A stretch of DNA of 64,000 nt. Origin: Laccaria trichodermophora (lineage: Eukaryota; Basidiomycota; Agaricomycetes; Agaricales; Hydnangiaceae). The notes beneath the pieces are model-generated. The model was not told the origin of the DNA, ran no database searches, and saw only the letters and a program-made list of their open reading frames with translations. Positions 11,820 through 24,300 of this stretch are shown in pieces. The first letter of the stretch is position 1. The number at the start of each line of letters is the position of its first letter. A program made the position numbers and the translations under genes. The stretch covers positions 372,001 to 436,000 of the forward strand of contig JACTVC010000018.1 of the NCBI GenBank assembly GCA_018417955.1, in the 5' to 3' direction.

Positions 11820-13548
11820 GTGTTTCCACAGTGCAGCACCAGCTGGCATTCTGCCTTCATTCTGGCAAATCCTTTGACTGGCCCGAAATGACAAACTCCA
11901 GTAATTGCCACACCTTTTCAATAAGAATGCCCCAATGATTATCGTGAACGATGGCAACCTTGGCATCAGGATGCTAAAGGATATCAGCAAGACTGATATA
12001 TTCCAAAAAATATCATTGACACCTTTTGTAGCAAGAGTTTGGCAATGATTGTTGAGGGGTGAATGTCCTTCCCAGAATCCCAGCCCAATGAGATAAGGAG
12101 TTGAAGTAGTATGGGACACCAGCTCACAGGAAGACAAGCATGTGAGTCAATCAGTGTCGCAGATCTTGTGTTGTGATGAGAGCTACAGATACCTAAAACA
12201 CCATACTACAATTAACATTGTTCTTGGAAGAATGCCCATTGTTTACCCAGATGTAAAAATACATTGATCCGGAAGTTGGAAGGACTCGTTAATTGAGGTT
12301 GGGCAGGCTTTGAAGCTCTTCGAGAATCTAATGCAGAGACAAGGGTGGACTGAACTCTTGCCCACCGTTCTTCCGACAGCATAATTGTGAGGGATCGAAT
12401 AAAGGTACACTGGTTTGCCAGTGGGCAACGGGCTCCGTTAGCAGGCATATCTTCGTCGACCTCAAATTCAGGCCCAGCCTTCACTTCTGCAGTGCCTTCA
12501 TGTTCCCAACAGTATTTGGTACCAGGGATACAATCAGCGGCATCACTCGTGTTCCTGAATCTGAGCAGCGGTCCGCCAAGGCTGTCCAAAGAGCCTCCCT
12601 CGGATTGGATGTTTTGATACGCCGCTAACCCCCATGACGTCGTTTTGTCGCAGCCGGTAATGAGGCGAAGCTCGCCGTTCCCAAGCTCCCACCCGCAGGG
12701 GCCGTTGATGAACCGATACCAACTCTCAGCATTCTCAGCAGCAAAGTCGCGAAACAGAGTGGAATTTCTCAAATCCTCGCGGAACGCTCCATCTGGCATA
12801 GTAAGAATGGCTCCCTCAGAACTGGAACACCGAAAGGTAAGTCTGGAACTAGCTAGTTAATCAGCCAATTGATAATTCTTGCTAAATTTTCTGAACCTAA
12901 CCTGAGCTTTTTGACAGAGGCGCTGGCAATGTAACTGCCTGATGTATACTCTTTAACCCGGTAAATATCATTTGCTTTCAAAGCCAAGGGCTCAAAGCCA
13001 TCTGGTAGCTCATCTGGATTGTTAGGGTGACCAGCAGCTTTGCAGATGTTGAATAGGACATCGAAAGCACCAAACGTCGTAACTCTTCCTAGATCCCCAA
13101 TAATAATCCCTTTTCGTTGGTGCGTTAAGTGTGCGAGAGTGTTTGGTTGAGGAATCCATAGAGGAAAACCACGTTTCTTGATCAACAGTTGGCGCTCGTA
13201 AATGGTGTTACCGCTCTGCTCCTCTAGTATACACTCTTCATCTTGCACATCGGATAACTGAAAGGGCATAAATAGCGGCAAGGATGGATGTTTTTCGACT
13301 CACGACTCGAGAAGCGGTATGATCTGGCCCAGAAAGTCAGATGACAATGTTGTAAAGAAGGGCAAGTACTAGATAAACTACTCACCGACTGATGACAATC
13401 GTCCCTGTGCCGTTGCACCTCTTGACCTAAGTGCCAGTTTTGTAAATAAGAAAAGTGATTCCGAAGATAAAGTCCTACAAATGTTGATAGTGATGCGATT
13501 ATAGTCGCCTGTAATACTATTGAACTCTCCACCAGAGATGATGGGCAT
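11820..13548 (-). CDS. conserved agaricomycete protein of unknown function
   Basis: The start at 13548 begins MPIISGGEFNSITGDYN, the N-terminal style (G-G-x-F-N-x-I-x-G-D) shared by many agaric proteins. Downstream exons give RGFPLWIPQPN, IGDLG and FDVLFNICKAAG (12970-13200), then after an intron SSEGAIL-MPDGA and SWYRFINGPCGW, LRLITGCDKTTSWGLA (12640-12800) and NQCTFIRS. A further exon with HPDAKVAIVHDNHW lies near 11930-11970. These blocks match a family I know only as hypothetical proteins in mushroom genomes; no enzymatic motif is visible. Introns are inferred from frame changes, one with a possible GC donor near 12880. The exact 3' end is uncertain and the gene may be partly decayed. Confidence 0.6.
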
Positions 13549-13599
13549 TGTAGCCCCTTGAAGAATCGACGACCTGACGTTCAGAATCACGGTTAGCGA

Positions 13600-15500
13600 T
13601 GATTGATCTGGACGTTATTGATGACATACATACCCAATGTTCACCGCATTCACTTGTACTGGTAACTCCCCTTCCATTTGAGCCAAAATGTCCCCAGTTT
13701 GCGCCTGGTCCTTGAAGTTCAAGTGATCCCTTTTGTTACTGTTTAGGCGCCAGGTTGAACAGCTTCGCCATAGCCACTTCAAGTTCCCACACATGCACTG
13801 CCAGGTTGGCACTGGCGTCCTGGGCGGTTTGCAAGTCGCGTATCATCAATTAAAGTGCCGTATGCATAATGCTGGTTGGATAGTTGAGCATCAGGATAAT
13901 CGAATTGAGTCAACTTGCAAGTTACACCAGCCTGAGTATCTCGATAAAATAACACCTATCCCACTATTGTGAAAAAGGGAGACGCAACACCTATCAAATC
14001 AATGACCTGGAAATCCTTCAATAGATCTGATGACAAAAGTCCCTGCGCTGCTCGTGCCTCCCTCTCAATCCACAATCGCCTTTTCTCCTTGAATTCCGGA
14101 CGTTTCGATTCGTCCTCTGTAACCCTCTCCCAACCAATGAGATATGGAGGTATTCTTGCGCTTTGAAATCATAGACATCACTTCTATCTCAGTTTTGGAA
14201 TATCGTGAAAACCAGACCAAGAGTGATGGGTCGGCCAAGGAGAGCGAAGGCACGATGATTGAAAGGGCGGTCATAGACAGCGTTGTCATCAATGAAAACC
14301 TGATAGGTACTAGACAAGCACCCGATTCCCACATCGCACAATTTTCCTTTGTCCTAAAGGAAGTGTTAGCATGCGTAAAAAAATGGCAGTACAGCTGCGA
14401 GATCAAAACTCACTTAGCCCGCCTTCAAAATACAGCGTTACAGAGTGCTTGGCTTACAACCGATATGCGCAGGAACTTCTTTCGATGTCTGGTCGCGAGG
14501 TTCCCAAGGGGGTTGAGGAATGAAGAGTAGGCGAACGTTGGGATCCTGGCCGCATTTGGGGTGCTGGTAGAGAGTCCGACGCAAGGTTTCAATGCTTTCT
14601 GGTATGTTGGCGGTCTCAAGATCATTGGGAACCGGAATCTCACGCATTTGAGCAAGTGTAAGAAGCGGCTCCAAGGACCTACTCTCAAATTAGGCAGAAC
14701 AGAGCAGATAGGGCGAAGGAACTTACATGGTGGCAGAATCAGTGATCTTTCCTAAAAAGACCCTTGGAACTTTTCGGTCGCGGTGAGGTGTGCTGCGGGT
14801 AGAGCTTCTTGACAGCTTCCGATGCTTTTGGGCTTGATAGAGCCGCGATACCGTGTGTAACTAAGCCCCTCTGTATGGACTGAGTGAGGATAGCGATTGG
14901 ACTACGACACAGGAAGTGAGCACCGCAAATGGCAACAGCGGCGCTTGCCTCAGCATTAGATCTTGGTTGGACGATATCTGCAGCTGCCGTAGAGCATGAA
15001 GGGTCAGAAGGTGCGAGTCGCATGCTGACATTGGAACATCAGCGCTCAGCATTCAGGTGTTTTGATCTATAAAGGCGGGTGTCGATTCAGATATTGAGAA
15101 TAGTTGAGTACTAGCAAGTTTGCCATAGACAATAGTGAAGCCGCTAGTTTTCAAGTTGACGCGCCGAAGATGTTGTCCATGTTGCATCAAAGCATTTCAA
15201 TCGTACCCAAAAGTATGTAGATTTGGTAGTGCAAAGAGAGAAAAGACGCAGCAGAAAACATTCCACGTGACATTGTAGTGATCCTGTGATCTGAACGCGT
15301 CGCGTCTGAGTTACCACCTGCGTAGTACACATTCCTGAACACATTGTCATTGTATGCAATGATCCTTCCTTAAGCTTCAGCTTGAAAGGTTATGCCAGGC
15401 CCATTGAGTGTAAGTAGTACAGTGAAAAAACCAGCATTACTTCCGCAGTACCAGCACGCTAACAACTGTTCAAACTCACATTCCAAAAGATTAAGATAAA
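13600..15500. other. unassigned interval with possible short exons
   Basis: Minus-strand frames at 14438-14674 (E-I-P-V-P-N-D-L, LLFIPQPPWEPR) and 14739-15023 (Ala/Ser-rich, LYPQHTSPRPKS) are composition-wise plausible exons of one small gene with an intron near 14690-14735. I recognise no family. The rest shows no coding signal I can support. CpG content is normal here, unlike 1-10 kb. Confidence 0.35.
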
Positions 15501-15503
15501 GCA

Positions 15504-18026
15504 CTAAATACTATAAATCACATTTTTCGGGGATTCCACAAGCATATCCGCAACCCCCTTCACTAGCGCCTCATCAACATCCTTCTCCTTCTCCCCCACC
15601 TCCCCCACCTCCCTCTCCCCCTTCCCAGTCTCACCCCCACCCCCAGCAGTCATCCCCTCCAAACACCATTCCAACGCCACTTCCACCCGTTTCTTAACCC
15701 TCACCACCTCTTCCTGCTGCGCATACACCACCGGCATCCGATAAGAGAGCCATATATACATCACTGCTGTCTTATGGAACGATTCGAGGGTTTGGAGGGT
15801 TGGGTTTGTTGCTTTCGTTTTCTGTTTTTTCTGCTTCTTGTTCTTGTTCTTCCCCTTGTCGTTGTCGTTGTTGGTTCCCTCCACGTCGATAGGAATGGGA
15901 ACGGGAATCGGAGCACCCTGAACGTGCATAGCACCCTCAACCCCAACCAAACACTCCATAAACCCAAGGTCCCCAACACCCTCCCAATAATCCACCTCCT
16001 GCCTCTCCTTATACATCCCCAAAAACCTCGCCATAACCCCAATCATCACTTCATCCCTCCATCCAACAGGCGCACTTAGATGTTTCAAACGTTCGCGCAC
16101 CGTCATGCCCTCATTCGCATCGCCACCATAGAGATCAACGCACTCGCACGCCTGATCGACCTGCGCGTCGTATGTATACCTCACGAATTTGGGTAGTTGC
16201 CCGATATATGCATGCGCGCTTAATACTGTTTTTGTGCTCCCTGCTGAAGAGGGGGGGAGTAGGGAGCGGAGAGCAGAGAAGGTTGTGGTGGAGTAGGTTA
16301 TATGTGCGTGGTGGACTGGTTGGAAGGGCTTTGAGAGGGCTGAGGAGAGGGTGGGGAGGTCTGGGGGGTGGAGTGTTGTTGCGTAGCCGCAGTGTTCGGT
16401 AGGGGAGGAAGATGAGGAGGAAGGGGAAGGAGAGAGATGTTGTCCATACCGCCCCGCACGGCCTGCTATTTGTTTGATTTGGGATGTTGAGAGGGGTTGA
16501 AAAGCCCCCGCTGAGTATTTAGTCAAGCATTCAAATATAATCCGTCGGATTTTCCTGTATCCCCATTAACTTCTCCAACAACAAAAAGGCAACAGGGAAA
16601 CGTACAAATTCAACCCCATCCCAATCGCATCACTCCCAACCATAACATCATACCCACTCCCGGGGTCATTAAACAGCGCCGCCTGCTCACTCCTAATCTC
16701 AGGTGGCAACCGTCCATAAACAACCGCACACTTCATCCCCGTCCTCCTCTCCACCTCCTTCTTAATCGCGAATATCGAACTCCTCTTAAACGTCACAATA
16801 CAATCCCCCTTCTCAACCCTCCCCAAATCGCCCCCTAAACTGTTCTCAGCAACCTTCAAAGGCGTCAGTCGTTCATACCGCCTAATAACGACTTCATCGC
16901 CTGTATCTTTCAACAAAGCTTGAACGACCGGAACCGCCGTTTCCTCGCCGCATAAATGGAGTTCTTCAGCTAGGATACCTAATACTGCGCTCGTCCAACC
17001 GCTTCCGCGTTGAGGGTCCGCTATCATTTGTATTTCGTCGATGACGGCGATTTGGTAGCGCGTGTTGAAGTTGAGCATTTCGACGGTGCAGGAGAGGAGG
17101 GGAGCGTCATCGGATACTATTTTTTGTTCTTCGCCTGTTATCATGTTGCAGACTCGTGCGTAGGCTGTTTGTTTTTGTGAGAAGGAGGAGGAGGGGGTGA
17201 CGTCGTCTGCTGCTGTGGGTGTTGTTGGAGTTGTTGAAATTGGGGGCTCGTCCATCCCCAAAGGGACGATTTGTCCTAGATTGAGACGTTCCCAGACTTC
17301 ATGTGCAAGAAGCCTTAACGGGCCTGCGTAGACCCCCCGCTTGGACGCTGCGAGTGCGCGTAAAGCGTGGTGCGTTTTACCGGAATTCGTAGGGCCGACG
17401 TGCATGATCACTTTTCGATGCATTTTCCGTGCGGCTGGGTATTGTTCATGTAAGAACGAACGGTCGGCGGCTTGTGCGAGTTGAACGATGTGTTCCGTCG
17501 TGCTTTGTGGGATGGTGGAGAGACGCAGGGCGGAAGAGGGATGAGAGACCCATGCAAAGAAAGTGGTGCTGTATATGATGTCTATTTCTCGATCGCTTTC
17601 GTGTGATTGGACGTGTGAGAGTCTGGAGAGGGTGTAGTAGTCTTCTAGGTCTGGTGAGGAGAGTTCTTTGGCTTTGACGGCGGAGGAAAACGCGCTGAGG
17701 AGGGGTCGAATGTCTTGTGTGGGTACGCCGTAGAGGGCGAGGCGGGATGAGGATTGGGGATGGGTCGTCCAGCGGGATATGTTTGATTCAAAGAAGGCAG
17801 TATGGTTGAGTGGGTCTATGGGTGGGTAGTTGTTCTGAGGTATGTGTGGTGGGTGGTGTCCTCCTGGACGAGACCAAGGAGTGCGTTGTTGGTTTGACCA
17901 TCCACCTGGCGGCGCGGGTTTACTTTTTTTGACGCTGCGGTATCGCTTTGTAATTGAAATCCATGGTGTTGCGCCAAAGATGGACCGACGGCATAGCACT
18001 CCCAACCTCAAACTAGGAGGTTGCAT
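15504..18026 (-). CDS. SUV3: mitochondrial ATP-dependent RNA helicase, SUV3 family
   Basis: Two exons (18026-16606 and 16554-15504) joined across a 51-bp GT-AG intron encode about 823 residues. The N-terminus is rich in Arg/Ser/Lys and lacks acidic residues, consistent with a mitochondrial targeting peptide. The Walker A motif GPTNSGKT (about residue 215) is diagnostic for SUV3. The DEIQM box, VVYGRLPPEIR, SDAIGMGLNL and QIAGRAGRYG follow in order, the last three being the second helicase lobe. In yeast and humans SUV3 unwinds RNA in the mitochondrial degradosome. A low-complexity Lys-rich insert (about 15800-15880) interrupts the C-terminal domain, where a short C-terminal SUV3 region is expected. 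The frame is intact, and this is the clearest housekeeping gene in the window. Confidence 0.93.
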
Positions 18027-18111
18027 AAGAAAAGAAAAACATAAACTCGGAATGGGAATTGTTTCATTTCTTTGTACGTGTTATTTCTGGGTCATTACCA
18101 CTGTTACTGGC

Positions 18112-19287
18112 ATTAACTTTGCTCAAGCTGGCAACAAGTTCAGCAAGGGCTTCAACTAGAGCGTCCAGGCCACCCGCGAGCGCCTTGGACAAATTGCCCC
18201 TGATGAGATTACGGAGCTCCCTCAGGGTACGGAAGTATCTTATCTTCGAGTGAACTGCTACGGTTCTGACTATCTGTCATAGAGTACAAGGACCTCGAAG
18301 CCCGTGTCGACGCTCTGCGTGCAGCACACCTCTCCTTACTCAAGTACGCATATGTTGTTATCCATCTACTCACGCACTCTTAACACCACACCGACAACGC
18401 AGGATAACAAAAGTTTACGAATCCGAGACTTGCGACCCCACCTAAATCCAAGAATCCCTCTCCGAAATCTCCTCCTCATTCGCAGCTACCAACCTCAAAG
18501 GCACCAACCTCCCCGTCCCAGCACCGCCCACCGCCCCGCCCGCTGTACCGCACAAAACGCTCCCGCACGCTCTAGTGCGTGCTGCGCATACAGCTGCTAC
18601 CGCCGTGTCCACCACCGCCCCGTCGGCTGAGACGGACCGTTTGGGAAAGGCGCTGGGCTGGGAGAGGGTAGCGGGTGCACGGCTTGATCAGGACACGCAT
18701 ATCGCGGACAACTTTTTTGCATCCGTGGCAGACGACGTTGAATACGAGTATTGCGGTTGCTTTTAAGGCTAGGCAGGCGGTTAGGTTGAGTAGGCTTGAG
18801 TTGGACGCTGCGAAGCAGTCGTATGTTGTTTCTCTTCCTTTCGAGTCTCCTGTGCTGATCAGGGGCGTTATATTGATAGGCTTAAGAATGCTAATCCTGT
18901 CAAGCAGAAGCAAGCGAGACTTGAGGTTGAGAATGCCGAAGATGACCTCGTGCAGAATACCGAGGTGGCGATTACGCTCATGAAGACGGTTTTGGAAAAT
19001 GTTTGTCGGTTTTCTGTTCTGCATATTTCGCTGTTGCTGAGCCTCTTTTGCTAGCCTGAGCCTATCAAGAACCTCAACGAGCTGATCAAGGCACAACTCT
19101 TATACTTCTCCGCCGCAGCCGAGGCTTTGTCCTCTATCTAAGGCGAAATTGAGGAACTCGGCGTAGCAGCTGAGGGCGAATACAGGTAAATAACTTTGTT
19201 CAATACGATACCAGCTTCACTTGCACCCTGTATCCTTAACCCGACATGAGACTGACGTGATTGTACTAGAAAGTCCCGCGATCACTG
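18112..19287 (+). pseudogene. GVP36-like BAR-domain protein, decayed
   Basis: Conserved BAR segments appear in order across well-formed introns: QAGNKFSKGFN, then DEITELPQ, YKDLEARVDALRAAH, ITKVYESET, TNLKGTNLPVP, LPHALVRAAHT, PWQTTLNTSIA, KARQAVRLSRLELDAAKQ, QARLEVENAEDDL, TLMKTVLEN and NLNELIKAQLLYF. BAR proteins of this class bind curved Golgi or endosomal membranes. The copy is broken by TAG 18157-18159, TAA 18443-18445, a frameshift near 18715-18725 and TAA 19139-19141. Introns such as 18226-18281 and the one ending before 18404 keep GT-AG ends, so it decayed in place and is not a processed copy. It is divergent from the SUV3 gene, with under 100 bp between them. Confidence 0.85.
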
Positions 19288-19289
19288 AA

Positions 19290-21227
19290 GTCCCGCTCAA
19301 CTAGGCCCGCGTTGAATGCTTGTAGAGAAGAAGTATACGATGCTATTGAATCAATCATGCTTAGCCTACCCCGCACGTATGTGTATTGGACATCGAACTC
19401 CCCCGTTTTTTCGTTTACTTGTCTGGTTTCGATTCTCTTGCTACGTATTCGCATGCAATATACGGCTGCCCTTTTTTTGTAACGAAGAAAGAGTTTGGTG
19501 TTGAGTGACTTTACTGTCGTACGAAGTGGTGATCCAATCGTGATGAAGCCCACAAATGCAAATCTGAGCCTTAGACGGCTTCACGAACTTCTGGGTCCTT
19601 CAATCATGCCGCCCAGCAAACCGCCCGCTAAGGGCATTGATGGACTTGAACGGTCCGCCGAGGTTGCCCTCTCCTTTGCCCATCCTTAGTGGCCACAGCC
19701 CATCTGTGTGATAACGCAAGGTCAGCGAAGGGATCCAGCAAGAAGATAGCGCGCCCTTGCCAGGAAGGTTTATAGTATGCCGAAAGTTAAACTTCATTGC
19801 CACTATGAACATGACACTTAAGAGCAAGTCTTTTTTGGGTGGTACTAGGTGACAGGCAAAAACATAATTCTCAAGCATGACGGTGCACTATCAGGGCTCG
19901 ATCGATTCCACTGCGTCTAACCGACATATCGCCTCTATTATCTATCAAGAATCCATCGCCAGCCACAGAGCGTCGCAGCCTGCCCAACCAACCACCGCGC
20001 CCACCATACCTCTCCATACGGCGTCGATTTACCCTTTCTCCGCACGATCCTCACAGTGCAATCCTTCGCGAGTTCAACGTTGCTTGTTATTGCGATGGAG
20101 CTGAAAGAACCATCATATACTCTTCCCGTGGATGACGAAGGTAGAGAGATAACGAGAACATGATGGACGAGCGTCTCTCGCGTCGTTGAGAGGCATAACC
20201 TACGACCTTGTACTGTGTAGAAGTCGACGAAGAGAAAATGCGAGAAAGTGAGTCGGGTTCTGCATGATTCCCACGATTCACCGTGGATGTCGAACAACAA
20301 GGAGAACCTCGACCAATCCATATGCATCGTCCACGCCACCTCAATCCCGGGGCGACACACACCGTCTGAAGGGCCCTCCCAACTATCGACATCATTCGGA
20401 AGGATACCGAAATAGGCCGGGAGCATACTTGGCTTCGGCACCCAATGAGAGGTGGTGGGGGAGTAGTCAGGATTGAGAGCTGCCGACACGATACCGGTGC
20501 ATAAGGGGGCAGAATTTAAGGAAACTGCCAAGGTCGGCTGTCGTTAACCGCTGGTTTCGTCTACGAGAAGGGGTGGGTGAATGTGGGCGTACGAGAGATC
20601 GCGCTCGGACTTGGGAAGTAGCTAGATATGCAGAGTCATCTGCGACAACAGTCGTTAGCTAGCCGTTGCAGAAAGGAGTATGAACTCACTCGACATACTA
20701 CGCTAAGTGAATCAAGGGGCCCAAAGCTGAGCGTTGACCTTCCACCAAGCAAGCGAGAACTCGACCAAGCAGACATATCGAGATTAGGACACGACCCGCT
20801 GAGTCACAACGCAGTACCTCCATCATCGGAAAAGAGTTCGCAGGTATGAAAGCGGATGTTCAAACGAAGGCGAACTTTGTGCCTTGCAATGGTCATACTG
20901 GAAGGACTGTTAGAATGAAAAGGGGGACATTGGACCGCTTACCGTTTTCTGATTTACACCGCGCAGGCAAATCTGCCATGACTGCCACCTGAAAGATTGT
21001 CAGCTGCGGCTCCTGAGTCCAGGTGTACACTTCGCACCTTTAATTCCAAAAACTCTTGAGGGACATGTTCGTTGCTGCATGAACTTGAAGCACCGAATAG
21101 GCATCATACAGAGCCAGCGTGTAAAAAAGTCGAGCCCACCTACCGAAAAGGGTGAACCGCCATCTCTGGACAAGAAAAAGGAAGACGAGGAGGGCAGCTG
21201 GAAAAGCCAAGGCACGTGCTTAGGGAA
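19290..21227. other. unassigned interval; possible minus-strand ORF 19938-20531
   Basis: A 197-codon minus-strand frame at 19938-20531 contains Trp/Pro-rich stretches (HWVPKPSML, VAWTMHMDWSRF) and could be a small gene. I recognise no family and no introns, so it stays hypothetical. Nothing else in the interval has support. Confidence 0.3.
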
Positions 21228-21236
21228 TATAAAAAT
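21213..21236 (+). promoter_or_regulatory. core promoter of the NB-ARC/TPR gene (E-box and TATA)
   Basis: CACGTG at 21213-21218 is followed by a TATA-like TATAAAAAT at 21228-21236, about 110 bp upstream of the ATG at 21347. Spacing is normal for a fungal TATA promoter. The function is inferred. Confidence 0.45.
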
Positions 21237-21346
21237 AGACCAACACAGTGTGTTCAGCTCGTGGCATGATTTGGGGGTCTGGCGTCCAGGCGCTCTCCTT
21301 TCCTCCCTTCCCTCATCTCGAACCTCTCCACCTTCATTATCTCAAC

Positions 21347-24300
21347 ATGAGCGAAGCGAGCGTTTTTGCGGGTGCCCACCACGTTATTGCTAGCAACAAC
21401 ACGATCTACGCTGCGGACACTGTGCGTAGAAGGGTTATCCAGTAAAGGTATCAGTGAACTAAACTGATAGAGTGTGTCTCGGGCAGATCTGCAACAATTA
21501 TGGGAGTAGGACGACATCCGATGGGGTCGTTCCCCTCATGCCAAATCCAAGCAATCGATTCACAGGGCGGACAGATGTCATTGCCAAACTCAAGAGTCAT
21601 TTTTTCAACACAACTGACTCTGCTCAGAAGAGAAAGCTCTTGCTGTTGCATGGGATGGGTGGTATTGGAAAGACTCAGATTTGCTTGAAGTTTGTTGAGG
21701 AAATGTCTGACTGGTGAGTACCACCAAAGAGGCAGATCCAACCTTTATTTCTAAAATTCTATTTGCCTTCAGTTTCTCTTCTGTTTTCTGGATTGATGCT
21801 TCCTCTGTTGGCACTATCACACAGGCACTCAAGGGTATCTGTAATCTTCCTGCAGCCCAGTCTAGTAGACTGGATGGCTCACCTGAATCTGCTCTTTGCT
21901 GGATTGGCTTCCTGAAAGAGAACTATGTATTAATCTTTGACAATGCTGACACTCTATCACCTACTGAGCTGGAGGCTTATCTTCCACCTGGAAGGGGGGG
22001 AAACATTCTGATAACTAGTCGCAACTCTAGCATGAGGAGTCTGACTTCACCTGAGAATTCTCTTGAAATAACTGAGATGGAAGAGGATGATAACATTGAA
22101 TTACTTTTAAAAGCCTGTTGTTTGGATCCATCTTCAATTGAGTTCCAACCTGAAGCTTCTAAGATTGTGAAGGAGCTCTTCTGTCTTCCTCTTGCTATTG
22201 ATCAGGCTGGTGCTTACATTGTTTCTGGAGCCACCACTATTGGAGACTATCTTGCAAAATATTTTGAGCATAAAAAAAGATTATTATCCCATTCTGAATT
22301 TACTGGAGCTTCAAAGTATAACAGAACTGTTTATGAAACTTGGGAGCTATCATACAGAGAAATTCAACACAGGGCTGCATCTGATGATTCTCATAAGGCT
22401 AATGCAGCAAATAGTGCAATATTACTTTTGGACTTATTTCCTTTCTTCCACCATGATGGAATCACTGAGAAAATATTTTTTTATGCTGCTCTTCAAACAT
22501 ATGAAACAACCTGGAATGCTGAATTGCCACTTGCCAGTTCTAAGCTGAATCAGAGACTGCTTCCTCTGAATGAGGCAGGAATGTGGGATAATTATCTTTT
22601 TGGAGAAGGCATCCGAGTATTGCTTTCCTTCTCCCTGATAAAAAAAGGGCCATCTGATGGTGTGTATGCAATGCATCCATTGGTCCATTCCTGGGGGAGA
22701 GACAGAATGACCTTGGATGAAAGGAAACATTGTTGCTTAATGGCATATGTTACTTTGTCTTGTTCACTAAGATTCAATGAACACCAGCCTTATCAATTCC
22801 AGAGGGTACTAGTAACACATGTGAGAGCAAATATGGAGCATTCCAGAGGAGAAAGTAACCAGAAAAGTGTCAACTACTTGGATGATGCTTATGCCAAGTT
22901 TGGGGAGCTGCTGCAGGAACAAGGATATTTGAAAGAGGCAGAAATCTTGAAGATTGAAGTTCTTGATACAAGGAACAGAATTCTTGGATTGGAACACCTA
23001 CACACAATTAAAGCTATGGCAAATCTAGCAGCAACATATGACAACTTGGGAAAATACACAGAGGCAGAGAAGTTGGCAATTCAAGTTCTGAATGCAAGAA
23101 ACAGAATTCTTGGAGTGCAACACCCAGAGACAATCAGGGCCAAGGCAAGTCTAGCAATAACATATCGAAACTTGGGAAAATACACAGAGGCAGAGAAGCT
23201 GGAGATGCAAGTGCTGGATGCAAGAAACAGAATTGTTGGAGTGGAACACCCAGATACAATTGGAGCCATGGCAGGTCTAGCAGCAACATATCAAGGCTTG
23301 GGAAAATACACAGAGGCAGAGAAGCTGGCAATTGAAGTTCTGGATGCAAGAAACAGAATTCTTGGGGTGGAGCACCCAGACACAATTTATGCTCTGGCAA
23401 ATCTAGCAGCAACATATCGATACTTGGGAAAATATGCAGAGGCAGAGAAGCTGGATATGCAAGTTCTGGATGCAAGAAACAGAATTCTTGGACAGGAACA
23501 CCCAGATACAATCAAAGCCATGGCAAATCTAGCAGCAACATATTATTATCTGGGAAAATTCACAGAGGCAGAGAAGCTGGAGATGCAAGTTCTGGATGCA
23601 AGAAACAGAATTCTTGGAGTGGAACACCCAGATACAATCAAAGCCATGGCAAATCTAGCAGCAACATATTATTATCTGGGAAAATTCACAGAGGCAGAGA
23701 AGCTGGAGATGCAAGTTCTGGATGCAAGAAACAGAATTCTTGGGGTGGAGCACCCAGACACAATTTATGCTCTGGCAAATCTAGCAGCAACATATCGATA
23801 CTTGGGAAAATATGCAGAGGCAGAGAAGCTGGATATGCAAGTTCTGGATGCAAGAAACAGAATTCTTGGGGTGGAGCACCCAGACACAATTTATGCTCTG
23901 GCAAATCTAGCAGCAACATATCGATACTTGGGAAAATATGCAGAGGCAGAGAAGCTGGATATGCAAGTGCTGGATGCAAGAAACAGAATTCTTGGTGTGG
24001 AACACCCAGATACAATTGGAGCCATGGCAGGTCTAGCAGCAACATATTATTATCTGGGAAAATTCACAGAGGCAGAGAAGCTGGAGATGCAAGTTCTGCA
24101 TGCAAGAAACAGAATTCTTGGGGTGGAGCACCCAGACACAATTTATGCTCTGGCAAATCTAGCAGCAACATATCGATACTTGGGAAAATATGCAGAGGCA
24201 GAGAAGCTGGATATGCAAGTTCTGGATGCAAGAAACAGAATTCTTGGGGTGGATCACCCAGACACAATTTATGCTATGGCAAATCTAGCAGCAACATATC

